From assembly GCA_025359805.1 (NCBI GenBank), contig JANYDU010000026.1, forward strand, positions 1 through 64,000: DNA of 64,000 bases. Direction: 5' to 3'. Of this stretch, positions 48,550 to 58,254 are shown one piece after another. Below the pieces are notes generated by a model. It made no database searches and was not told the DNA's origin. It saw only the letters and a program-made list of their open reading frames with translations. The stretch is from Bacteroidota bacterium. Its GTDB lineage: Bacteria; Bacteroidota; Bacteroidia; UKL13-3. The translations under genes and the position numbers were made by a program. Each line of letters begins with the position of its first letter. The first letter of the stretch is position 1.

Positions 48550-51500
48550 TTAATCCTGTTTTACTACTTTATGGATTAGTGTTCCATCATGAGTTGTTAC
48601 TTGAATAATATACATTCCATCTTTCAACTCTTCTAAATTATTCATCTCAATTGCATTATCACCCACACTTACTGTTGATGCTTCCTCTCTAATAACTCGT
48701 CCTGACATATCCATCATCTTAATGTTGATTGCCTCTTCTTTTGATGTGTTAATGTTTAAGGTTACTCCCGTTCTGAATGGATTTGGATTAGCACTTAGGT
48801 TTATACCCGAAATATTCTTATCTAGATTCACTGATATAATTCTTTCTTCAATTGCTTTTCCATCAAAATCTACTTGTGTTAATCTGTAGTAAAGCGTTGG
48901 AACTTGTTGTTCCATCATTGCTGATATATCATTCAGTAAACTATAGTTGTTTATCCTATTACTATTTCCTTGTCCTCTCACTTTTCCAACTTGAGTAAAT
49001 ACTTTTCCATCCTCCGAACGCTCCACTATAAAGTAATCATTGTTAATCTCACTCGTGGTTACCCAATTTAACTCCACCATTTTTCCTTTTTTGTTACCTG
49101 TAAACGTTAACAACTCAACAGGAACTGTTCCTCCACTTCCAACTGCAAATGGCGAGAAGCTTGTTATACCTGTTTGCGTTTGTGTATATGGATTTGAGCC
49201 TGATGCTGCTACTGATGTTGCAGAACTCCAATTGGTTCCTGTATATCTGGCTAAGTATGAACTTGTGCGAGTAAAGCCTGTTAACTCATCTGTTGTTGCC
49301 CACTGGGTGGAAACTGTTGCATTACTTCCTCCTGCTACCGCTTCATTCACTATCCATGTTCTGTTTACCACATTTGAGGTGAGTTTACTTCCTGTTGGTG
49401 TAGTGCCCGTATACGCATTCGTTACACTATCAATTAATAATACTGTGAAATTATCTATGGTTCCTGTATTGGTTATAGTTAAAGGATTATAAGAACTCTT
49501 ACCTACCGGAAATGAAACTGCACCTGTTCTGCCGGTACTTCCAATGTTTTGAATAGTGAGAGCACCTGTTCCAGTGTTTGCAATGAATCTGCTTGTAGCA
49601 GCATTGCTTACTATTCCATTTGTACCAGCAATAGTTAAATTATATGCACCTAAATTCACATTTCCGTTGTTCATTTTTAATGAATCATTTAAGGTAATAT
49701 TTCCTCCTAATACTACTCCTGATGCATTATTTACAGTTAAGCGGTTATACGTTCCTGCCGGAATGGTTTGAGCTATAGTGCCTCCAAATACAATCTCCCC
49801 ATTACTATGGGTTAAGGTGCCACTTACTGCTAATGCACCATTGATAGTATACAACGATGATGCATTATTTATTGTCAATGTTGCTCCTGATGCGATAGTT
49901 ACATTATTAGCCTGCTGAACATCACTAATAATAGGTGAATTAGTTGTTCCTGATGGAATAGTTACATTGGTAGATGAAGTTGGAACTTGTGGACAACTCC
50001 AATTAGCTGTATTGCCCCATGCTGAGCTTGTTGCTCCTACCCATGTTCCGGCTGTTCCAACTGTAATAGCCACTGCTGTAGTTGTATCATTAGCACATGC
50101 TCCTGATGTTACTACTCGTCTATACCATGTGGTTTGTGATAATGATGCTGGTGAATATCCTGAAGTGTTGTTTGTTCCGCTAGCTAACGCAAAACCTAAT
50201 GTAGCATTAGTAGTTGAACTCAACCAACCATAAGTATACGTTGAACCATTTCCACCTGTTGGTGTACTTCCTGTTAATGCAGTCGGGGTTGAACCACTGC
50301 ATATAGCTTGGGCTCCACTAGCCGTATTGTTGGCTATGGCGGTATTTACTGTGATTGCTACTGCCGTTGTCGTATCTGCTGAGCATGCTCCTGAGGTTAC
50401 TACTCTTCTATACCATGTGGTTTGTGATAATGATGCTGGTGAATATCCTGAAGTGTTGTTTGTTCCGCTAGCTAACGCAAAACCTGATGTAGCATTAGTA
50501 GTTGAACTCAACAAACCATAAGTATACGTTGAGCCATTGCCTCCTGTTGGTGTACTTCCTGTTAATGCAGTCGGAGTTGAACCACTGCATATAGCTTGGG
50601 CTCCACTAGCCGTATTATTTGCTATGGCGGTATTTACTGTAACCTGAACTGCTGTAGTTGTATCATTAGCACATGCTCCTGATGTTACTACTCGTCTGAA
50701 CCATGTGGTTTGAGATAATGATGCTGGTGAATATCCTGAAGTGTTGTTTGTTCCACTGGCTACCGCAAATCCTGATGTAGCATTAGTAGTTGAACTCAAC
50801 CATGAATACGTATATGTACCATTACCGCCTGTAGGTAATGCTCCTGTTAATGTTGAAGGGGTTGAGCCACTACAGATTGTTTGCGAAGAAGAAATAGTAT
50901 TATTTGCCAAAACAGCTGGTTGAAGAATAGTATCCAAAATAATTTTTGAACAACTATTAGAATCAGTAATCGTACATGTGTAAACTCCAGCGGCAAGGGA
51001 TGTTGCATTTGAAGAAGTTCCTCCCGAAGGTGACCAAATATAACTAAGAGAGCCTGTTCCTCCACTTGCTGTTATTGTTACAGATCCATTATTACCACCA
51101 TAACAACTTACATTGGTTTGAGCAGAAATGCTAGCTGTAATAATTGTTGGTTGTGTAATCGTAATTGTTTTTATAAGAGTATCAGCAATTGAATCAATTA
51201 CTGTGCAAGTGTAAGTACCTGCTATTAAATTTGTAGCGGTGGCATTTGTTCCTCCAGCTGGAGACCAAGAATATGAATATGAACCTAAACCACCTGATAC
51301 ATTATTAACAGTAGCAACTCCATTATTTCCTCCAAAACAGCTTACATTGGTTTGTGAAGTAGTACCTGTTAATGGAGTAACACTTGAAGTAAAAGGATTA
51401 GTTCCTGGTGTAAATGCAATTCCTCTAAAAATGGTATTTGAGACAGCGGTAGCTAAAGTAGTTGCCGTTGATGAACTTCCGGCATCAGTTATTTTAATTA

Positions 51501-52419
51501 CTCTATTAGCTGATGCTTCTGCTGTTGTAGCATAAATAATAGGATTACTTCCTCTCCAATCTACTGTTATTCCTCTTGCACCAATATTGGTAACACCTGT
51601 TCCCAAAACGTAGCTTAAGCTCCATGTACTTCCACTTCGTGTCCACTTTTGAATTCCTCCAGAAGAGTTCGATTGATCATCTGCAATATAACAAATTGTT
51701 GTATCTGCGCTAAATGAAAACTGATAAGGAGAACTACTTGAACCTGTTGCAATATAAATAACGGAAGTATTTCTTGAATTTGAAGGCATGCCTGAACCTA
51801 CCCGATAAATTCCGCGCGTACCCGAACCGGTAGAAAAGTAAAGTTGGTTCGTGAAAACGTTGATGCTTCTGATATTGGTTAGGGTAGCTGAAACGATTGT
51901 ATCAGCATTGGAAGCAGAAGTTCCATAGCTGATTCCAGTATTGGCACCCGCTACCCAATAGCCGGATCCATTTGATGTGGCGCATCTTGGATTATTTGCA
52001 GAGTATCCGGTGGCGGTTAATGTTGGAATAGAAAATGTACCTGATGCTGTAATATTGGCAATGGCTCTATTAACAGTAGCTGTGGTTGTAGCACTCACAG
52101 AGGACGCGTAAGGAGCTGCTGTTTTGTAGCCTGCCATATTAACGGAGGTGAAATTACTTGAGAGAGTTAACCCGCCTTCAGAAGTAGCGGTGCCACTTAA
52201 ACATATAGCGCTTGAACCTGTTTTAGGGAAGATTACGGAATTAACATAGGTTCCTGATCCAGTAAATTGATCTAGTGCAAGTGTATTCCCTGTACTGGCT
52301 AATGTGGTTGTACTGTCTCCAATTCTCAAAACAACAATGTTTCCTGATGTTAATGTTTGAGAATAAACTTGTACTGTTTGAATAAATAATAATGAGGCAA
52401 TAAATAGAATTCGTTTCAT
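48550..52419 (-). CDS. Large T9SS type A sorting domain protein with SprB-type repeats
   Basis: QTNVSCFGGNNGVATVN.../QTNVSCYGGNNGSVTITASGGTGSLSYIWSPSGG; C-terminal T9SS CTD (LSANPNPFRTGVTLNINTS...DGMYIIQVTTHDGTLIHKVVKQD). Confidence 0.9.
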   Translation of the reverse strand: MKRILFIASLLFIQTVQVYSQTLTSGNIVVLRIGDSTTTLASTGNTLALDQFTGSGTYVNSVIFPKTGSSAICLSGTATSEGGLTLSSNFTSVNMAGYKTAAPYASSVSATTTATVNRAIANITASGTFSIPTLTATGYSANNPRCATSNGSGYWVAGANTGISYGTSASNADTIVSATLTNIRSINVFTNQLYFSTGSGTRGIYRVGSGMPSNSRNTSVIYIATGSSSSPYQFSFSADTTICYIADDQSNSSGGIQKWTRSGSTWSLSYVLGTGVTNIGARGITVDWRGSNPIIYATTAEASANRVIKITDAGSSSTATTLATAVSNTIFRGIAFTPGTNPFTSSVTPLTGTTSQTNVSCFGGNNGVATVNNVSGGLGSYSYSWSPAGGTNATATNLIAGTYTCTVIDSIADTLIKTITITQPTIITASISAQTNVSCYGGNNGSVTITASGGTGSLSYIWSPSGGTSSNATSLAAGVYTCTITDSNSCSKIILDTILQPAVLANNTISSSQTICSGSTPSTLTGALPTGGNGTYTYSWLSSTTNATSGFAVASGTNNTSGYSPASLSQTTWFRRVVTSGACANDTTTAVQVTVNTAIANNTASGAQAICSGSTPTALTGSTPTGGNGSTYTYGLLSSTTNATSGFALASGTNNTSGYSPASLSQTTWYRRVVTSGACSADTTTAVAITVNTAIANNTASGAQAICSGSTPTALTGSTPTGGNGSTYTYGWLSSTTNATLGFALASGTNNTSGYSPASLSQTTWYRRVVTSGACANDTTTAVAITVGTAGTWVGATSSAWGNTANWSCPQVPTSSTNVTIPSGTTNSPIISDVQQANNVTIASGATLTINNASSLYTINGALAVSGTLTHSNGEIVFGGTIAQTIPAGTYNRLTVNNASGVVLGGNITLNDSLKMNNGNVNLGAYNLTIAGTNGIVSNAATSRFIANTGTGALTIQNIGSTGRTGAVSFPVGKSSYNPLTITNTGTIDNFTVLLIDSVTNAYTGTTPTGSKLTSNVVNRTWIVNEAVAGGSNATVSTQWATTDELTGFTRTSSYLARYTGTNWSSATSVAASGSNPYTQTQTGITSFSPFAVGSGGTVPVELLTFTGNKKGKMVELNWVTTSEINNDYFIVERSEDGKVFTQVGKVRGQGNSNRINNYSLLNDISAMMEQQVPTLYYRLTQVDFDGKAIEERIISVNLDKNISGINLSANPNPFRTGVTLNINTSKEEAINIKMMDMSGRVIREEASTVSVGDNAIEMNNLEELKDGMYIIQVTTHDGTLIHKVVKQD
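50066..50930 (-). repeat. Three tandem 288-bp (96-aa) repeats within the T9SS protein
   Basis: accatgtggttt recurs at 50124, 50412, 50700; two copies nearly identical, third more divergent. Confidence 0.88.
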
Positions 52420-52740
52420 AAAATTAGAAGATTTTTTTGTGCCACAAAAAAAAGATTTGAAGCTGAGTATACAGTTAATCTAAGATTATATAAACGTTAT
52501 GCTTTTGTACATTTAAATAGGATCATTTTTTTGCACTCTGAGGGTATAAGAATTTGCACATTTAAGTTTATTAAAAAAAAATGTACTCCATTTTAATTTC
52601 ATAAAATTAGTTAAATATTCAATCCTTAAATCGTATGAATTCAATTCATTATTTGCAATAATTATATTGTTATTTAAAGCTATTTATGTAAAAAAATAAC
52701 TTCATGTTGATGATAACAATATTTCATGTTGGTAGATAAC

Positions 52741-55635
52741 CTATATTAACGTTTTTGCTATTTCTAATGCTGCTTGTAATCCATTTATATCATTGCCACC
52801 AGCAGTTGCATAAAATGGTTGTCCGCCACCGCCACCTTTAATTTCTTTTGCCAATTCTTTTATAATATTTCCAGCATGGAGTTTTTTATCAGCTACTAAA
52901 TTTTCAGAAATAATCACGCTCAACATAGGCTTTCCATTAAGCACACAACCCAATACGCAAAACAAATTTTCAGTTTCGTTTTTAAGTTGAAAGGAAAGAT
53001 TTTTTAGTTGATCAACTGATGAAATTTCAATCAATTCAATAATACGATTGATGGAATTGAGATTTGAGATTTTGGATTTGAGATGGTTCTTAATTTGAAT
53101 TGTTTTTTCGTTTTCAAACACTTCTAATTTTTTAAGCAATTCACTTTTTTCATCCACCAATTGCTCCACACTTTTTACAATATCTTTAGTATTTAACGTC
53201 TTACTTAACCTATCAACTATCAACTGCCAACTATCAACTAATTCCTCCGCAGCATCAGCGGTAATGGCTTCAACCCTACGAACACCAGCAGCCACAGCAC
53301 TCTCTGATGTGATTTTAAAATACCCAATTTGCCCAGTTGCTTTTACATGTGTTCCACCGCAAAGTTCTCTTGAATAGTTTTCATCAAACGTAATTACACG
53401 CACTGAGTCGCCATATTTTTCTCCAAACAACATCATGGCTCCTAATTTTTTTGCTTCATCAATGGGCACATTTCTACGTTCATCCAAAGCAATATTTTTG
53501 CGAATTTTTTGGTTTACGATATGCTCTACTTTAGCAATTTCTTCATCAGTCATTGCTGCAAAGTGAGAAAAATCGAAACGCAAATGTTCCTCATTTACTA
53601 ACGAACCTTTTTGAGCCACATGCGTGCCCAATACACTCCGTAATGCCGCATGTAATAAGTGTGTAGCGGAATGATTATTTTCCGTGAGCGTTCTTTTATG
53701 GGTATCAACTTTTGCAATGAAAATACCTTCAACTTCTTCTGGTAACTTTTCGGCAAAATGAATAATCAAATTGTTCTCCTTCTTCGTGTCAACAATTTTT
53801 ATTTTTTCATTGGCATTAGAGATAAAGCCATTATCACCAACTTGCCCTCCACCTTCCGGATAGAAAGGAGTTTGATTAAATACCAATTGAAATTGCTCTT
53901 TCCCTTTTGCTTTTACTTTTCGGAATTTGAGTATTTTTATTTCCGTTTCTGTCTGGTCGTATCCCAAAAATAAAGTGGAAGCCTCACCCCGACCCTCTCC
54001 AGAGGAGAGGGAGTTTGTTTCCACCCAATCATCTGTTGTTAATTCGGTTGCTTTGCGGGAACGGGATTTTTGTTTTTCTAAACATTTTCGAAATGCGTCT
54101 ATATCAATATCAACACCTCTTTCCTTTGATATTAGCTGAGTTAGGTCAATAGGAAAGCCATAGGTGTCAGAAAGAAGAAATGCAACTTCCCCAGGAATTA
54201 ATTTGTTAACTTTAATTATATTGTCCTTTATTGGTGTGTTTTCTGTTCTCTGCAATGATAAAAGATGAAAGCTTAAAGCAACCTTATCTTGAAAAATATC
54301 GAAAAGTCTTTTTCGAAATGCATCATTATCATTTGGATTAGTAAATCTTCTTTCTAAAATATTATTCTTATAAATGAATTCAACAATTTGGTTGTATCCA
54401 TCAAGAAAAGCATCATCATTAAATAAATCTTTCCCTAATTCATCTAATCTTATTGAAAATTCAATTTCGGAGTTTAAAATTTGTATTCCATTCTCCAACG
54501 TCCTCAAAAAACTCTGCTCTTCTTCTTTAATCACTTTTACCACAAAATCTTTTTGCGCATTCAATTCAGGGAAAACATTCTTGAAACTATCAGCAATAAT
54601 TTCTGCCAGCTTGCATAAAAACGGTTCTTTAATATTTAAGAATTGGTATTGGTAACGAACCGCTCTGCGTAAAATTCTTCTTATCACATAACCTGCTCCA
54701 TTATTGCTTGGCAATTGTCCATCGGCAATGGCAAATGAAATTGCACGAATATGATCGGCCATCACTCGCATAGCAATGTCGGTTTTCGAATCACTGAATG
54801 CGTAATTTATTTTTGAATATTGTTCGATAAATTTTATGGTCGGCACAAAAACATCGGTATCATAATTGGAACTTTTTCCTTCAATGGCACGCACCAAACG
54901 TTCAAAACCCATTCCGGTATCCACGTGCTGTGCAGGGAGTTTTTCTAATGAGCCATCTGCCTTACGGTTAAATTCCATGAATACATTATTCCAAATCTCT
55001 ATCACCTGAGGATGGTCGTTATTAACTAACGTAGCTCCATCTACTTTCTTTCTTTCTTCATCACTTCTTAAGTCAATATGAATTTCGGAACATGGCCCAC
55101 AAGGACCGGTATCGCCCATCTCCCAAAAATTATCTTTTTTATTTCCGTTTAAAATTCGGCTCTTATCAATCCATTTTGCCCAATTATCATAAGCTTCTTG
55201 ATCGAAAGCCAAACCTTCTTTTTTATCTCCTTCAAAAACGGTAACGTATAATCTGTCTTTAGGTAATTTGTAAACCTCCGTTAATAATTCCCAAGCCCAC
55301 TCAATAGCTTCCTTTTTAAAATAATCGCCAAAGCTCCAATTTCCCAACATTTCAAACATGGTGTGATGGTAAGTATCTACTCCAACTTCTTCCAAATCAT
55401 TATGTTTTCCGCTTACTCGCAAACATTTTTGTGTATCAACCACACGTTTATATTTAGGCGTTTCATTACCCAAAAACCAATCTTTAAACTGATTCATGCC
55501 GGCATTGGTAAACATCAAAGTTGGGTCGTTCTTAACAACTATAGGTGCTGAGGGAACAATGGTATGTCCTTTACTTTCAAAAAATTTTAAAAACGTTTCG
55601 CGAACTTCTGTTGCTGTCATCTGGTTATTTTTCAC
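52741..55635 (-). CDS. alaS: Alanine--tRNA ligase
   Basis: MTATEVRETFLKFFESKGHTIVPSAPIV..., HSATHLLHAALR, CGGTHVKATGQIGYFKI, GGGGGQPFYATAGG. Confidence 0.97.
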   Translation of the reverse strand: MKNNQMTATEVRETFLKFFESKGHTIVPSAPIVVKNDPTLMFTNAGMNQFKDWFLGNETPKYKRVVDTQKCLRVSGKHNDLEEVGVDTYHHTMFEMLGNWSFGDYFKKEAIEWAWELLTEVYKLPKDRLYVTVFEGDKKEGLAFDQEAYDNWAKWIDKSRILNGNKKDNFWEMGDTGPCGPCSEIHIDLRSDEERKKVDGATLVNNDHPQVIEIWNNVFMEFNRKADGSLEKLPAQHVDTGMGFERLVRAIEGKSSNYDTDVFVPTIKFIEQYSKINYAFSDSKTDIAMRVMADHIRAISFAIADGQLPSNNGAGYVIRRILRRAVRYQYQFLNIKEPFLCKLAEIIADSFKNVFPELNAQKDFVVKVIKEEEQSFLRTLENGIQILNSEIEFSIRLDELGKDLFNDDAFLDGYNQIVEFIYKNNILERRFTNPNDNDAFRKRLFDIFQDKVALSFHLLSLQRTENTPIKDNIIKVNKLIPGEVAFLLSDTYGFPIDLTQLISKERGVDIDIDAFRKCLEKQKSRSRKATELTTDDWVETNSLSSGEGRGEASTLFLGYDQTETEIKILKFRKVKAKGKEQFQLVFNQTPFYPEGGGQVGDNGFISNANEKIKIVDTKKENNLIIHFAEKLPEEVEGIFIAKVDTHKRTLTENNHSATHLLHAALRSVLGTHVAQKGSLVNEEHLRFDFSHFAAMTDEEIAKVEHIVNQKIRKNIALDERRNVPIDEAKKLGAMMLFGEKYGDSVRVITFDENYSRELCGGTHVKATGQIGYFKITSESAVAAGVRRVEAITADAAEELVDSWQLIVDRLSKTLNTKDIVKSVEQLVDEKSELLKKLEVFENEKTIQIKNHLKSKISNLNSINRIIELIEISSVDQLKNLSFQLKNETENLFCVLGCVLNGKPMLSVIISENLVADKKLHAGNIIKELAKEIKGGGGGQPFYATAGGNDINGLQAALEIAKTLI
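53981..54013. repeat. Palindromic mini-repeat inserted in-frame in alaS
   Basis: gcctcaccccgaccctctccagaggagagggag; stem ccctctcc/ggagaggg, loop aga. Confidence 0.75.
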
Positions 55636-55766
55636 AATTAATTTAAAATCAAACCTTTGCCGATTGAGTTAGATTAAAAATAGAGAGACTATAAACTATT
55701 CTCAACTCTTTTAATTAAACTTGAATGAGCAAGTAACGATAAATTACTAATTACCGTTAACAAAGA

Positions 55767-56738
55767 ATGGCAAAAATAAAATACTTTTATAATCCACATA
55801 GCTTAGATTTTGAGAAAGTAACCACAAATGTGCGTTCATTGGTGTTGCGGGTGTTTGGATTTCTCTCTGCATCTATTGTTGCGGGTGCCATTTTCCTGAT
55901 TGTTGCATATAATTTTATTGATTCGCCTAAAGAAAAAATATTAAAACGAGAGATTGAAAATTATAAACTTCAAACCCAATTATTAAATCAGAAAGCAGAG
56001 AAAATGACTGGGGTTTTGAAAGAATTACAAGATCGTGATGCTTCTATTTATCGCTCGGTGTTTGAAGCAGAACCTATTTCTTCCAGTGTTCGTGAAGGAG
56101 GTTTTGGTGGAGTTGATAAATACAGAGAATTGGAAGGATACGATAATTCGAATGCGTTGATTGGATTAAATAAAAAGATGGATCAACTGAATAAACAATT
56201 GTATGTTCAATCCAAATCGTTTGATGAGTTAAGTAAACTGGCATCTAAGAAAACAGAATTTTTAGCGGCTATTCCTGCCATACAACCCATGTCGAACAAA
56301 GACCTAAGAAAGATGGCATCGGGCTTTGGGTATCGTTTGCATCCTATTTACAAAACTTATAAAATGCACACAGGTATTGATTTTACAGCTCCAACCGGAA
56401 CACCAATTTATGCCACAGGAAACGGAAGAGTGGTAACTCCTGATGATGGAATGAGCGGTTATGGAAATTTTGTGGTGATAGATCATGGGTTCGGTTACAA
56501 AACTTTATACGGACACATGTATCGCACAAAAGTGCGCCCAGGGCAGCATGTTAACCGCGGGCAATTAATTGGTTATGTTGGAAACACAGGTTTATCGTCA
56601 GGTCCGCATTTGCATTACGAGGTGATGAAAAACGGAAGAAAAATAAACCCCATCAATTATTTCTTTAATGATTTAAGTGAAGCTGAATATACTTCCTTAC
56701 GTGAACTTGGAGACAGACCAACACAATCGTTTGATTAG
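55767..56738 (+). CDS. M23 family metallopeptidase
   Basis: MHTGIDFTAPTGTPIYATGNGRVV...GLSSGPHLHYEVMKNGRKINP. Confidence 0.95.
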   Translation: MAKIKYFYNPHSLDFEKVTTNVRSLVLRVFGFLSASIVAGAIFLIVAYNFIDSPKEKILKREIENYKLQTQLLNQKAEKMTGVLKELQDRDASIYRSVFEAEPISSSVREGGFGGVDKYRELEGYDNSNALIGLNKKMDQLNKQLYVQSKSFDELSKLASKKTEFLAAIPAIQPMSNKDLRKMASGFGYRLHPIYKTYKMHTGIDFTAPTGTPIYATGNGRVVTPDDGMSGYGNFVVIDHGFGYKTLYGHMYRTKVRPGQHVNRGQLIGYVGNTGLSSGPHLHYEVMKNGRKINPINYFFNDLSEAEYTSLRELGDRPTQSFD

Positions 56739-56748
56739 TTTGTGAACC

Positions 56749-57078
56749 GTGAACCAAGAACTAATAATAAAATCCTACTATTCTATTGGCGAAGTTTCAG
56801 AAATGCTGAAAGTTGCTCCTTCGCTTATTCGTTTTTGGGAAAAAGAATTTGATATTTTAAAACCTGAAAAGACAGATAAAGGAACTAGAAAATATAGTCA
56901 GAGAGATATTCAAAATCTTCGTTTAATTTATCATTTAGTAAAAGAAAAAGGATACACTTTACAAGGTGCAAACGAGAAGTTGAAACATAATCCAAACGTT
57001 GTTGATAACGCTCAATTAATTGATAAACTTAAACGGGTAAAGGAATTTTTAGTGGAAATTAAAAAGTCAATAGAGTAA
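56749..57078 (+). CDS. MerR family transcriptional regulator
   Basis: YYSIGEVSEMLKVAPSLIRFWEKEFDILKPEKTDKGTRKYSQRDI; GTG start. Confidence 0.92.
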   Translation: MNQELIIKSYYSIGEVSEMLKVAPSLIRFWEKEFDILKPEKTDKGTRKYSQRDIQNLRLIYHLVKEKGYTLQGANEKLKHNPNVVDNAQLIDKLKRVKEFLVEIKKSIE

Positions 57079-57079
57079 A

Positions 57080-57652
57080 CTATAACGACTCGGCAATTAC
57101 TTCTTTCACTTCAGGAACCATTCGTGTAAGCATTCCTTCAATACCCTTTTTTAATGTAATTGTTGATGATGGGCAACCGCTGCATGAGCCTCTCATTTCA
57201 ACCGTTACCACACCATTGGTATAATCTTTAAAAACTATTTGTCCGCCATCAGTTTCTACTGCGGGTTTCACATAAGTATCCAACACATCAATAATTTTTG
57301 CTACAATAATATTATCATCACCATAATCAGCTTTTGTTACAGTTGATTTAAAAACAATCGGCTCATCGGCCTCCACATATGATTTTAAAAACTCCTTTGC
57401 AATTGGTACAATATCATCCCATTCACTTCCTTCTGTTCGGGTAATAGTTACAAAATTGTTCATGATAAAAACACCATTTACAAAACTAAACTCAAATAAA
57501 TTTTTGGCTAAGGGTGAGGCATTTGCTTTTTCACGAGAAGGAAAATCTGCACTATCATCAGGCAATATCATTTTATTAAAAACAAACTTCATCGTTTCAG
57601 GATTTGGAGTTTGCTCGGCATATACTTCAAGAAATTCTTTTACTGCGGTCAT
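57080..57652 (-). CDS. NifU family protein with Nfu N-terminal domain
   Basis: EQTPNPETMKFVFNKMIL and VETDGGQIVFKDYTNGVVTVEMRGSCSGCPSSTITLKKGIE; start trimmed. Confidence 0.93.
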   Translation of the reverse strand: MTAVKEFLEVYAEQTPNPETMKFVFNKMILPDDSADFPSREKANASPLAKNLFEFSFVNGVFIMNNFVTITRTEGSEWDDIVPIAKEFLKSYVEADEPIVFKSTVTKADYGDDNIIVAKIIDVLDTYVKPAVETDGGQIVFKDYTNGVVTVEMRGSCSGCPSSTITLKKGIEGMLTRMVPEVKEVIAESL

Positions 57653-57708
57653 GTTGTTTAAAAATAAGTGTCCAAATGTAACAGATTTTTTTGATGGAAA
57701 GTTTTGCG

Positions 57709-58179
57709 TTACTTTATCTTTCGCAATACATTCCAAACCAAATCTCCTTCAAAACCTTTTCCCATAAGGAATGTAGCTGTTTTATTTTTTTTAATCAATG
57801 GATTTTTATCTTTTACTGAAATATATTTTTCTTCGGCCAATTGTGTAATCGTTTTTAAATAATCATCTTCCAAAATCTCTTTCATTGCAGAGCGAATACA
57901 ATAATCCGAAATTTTTCGAGCTTTCAGTTCTAAAGTAATTTTTATTCGTCCCCATTTTTTTACCCTAAATTTTCCACCAGCAAATGCTTGGGCAAAACGT
58001 TCTTCGTTTAAATAATTTTGTTCGATAAGTTTTAATAAAATTTCGCCAGAATCGTTATCATACACACCCCATTCGGCAAGTTTCTCTTTTACTTCCTCGT
58101 GGCAACGCTCCTGATATGCGCAATAACTTGCTGCTTTTAATAAGGCTTGTTGCGGAGTAAACTTTTTTTTGAAGTCCAT
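57709..58179 (-). CDS. recX: Regulatory protein RecX
   Basis: YCAYQERCHEEVKEKLAEWGV...LIEQNYLNEERFAQAFAGGKFRVKKWGRIKI. Confidence 0.9.
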   Translation of the reverse strand: MDFKKKFTPQQALLKAASYCAYQERCHEEVKEKLAEWGVYDNDSGEILLKLIEQNYLNEERFAQAFAGGKFRVKKWGRIKITLELKARKISDYCIRSAMKEILEDDYLKTITQLAEEKYISVKDKNPLIKKNKTATFLMGKGFEGDLVWNVLRKIK

Positions 58180-58254
58180 TGGAATGAAAATGATTTCTCA
58201 AAAATAAAAAAACGAATCAACTGCAATAACTTTAATATTATTGTGACAACAAAT

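Noticed and set aside
49040-51535. Series of + strand ORFs over the T9SS protein
   Set aside because: Antisense shadows of a repetitive 1289-aa gene; no independent start context or domain.
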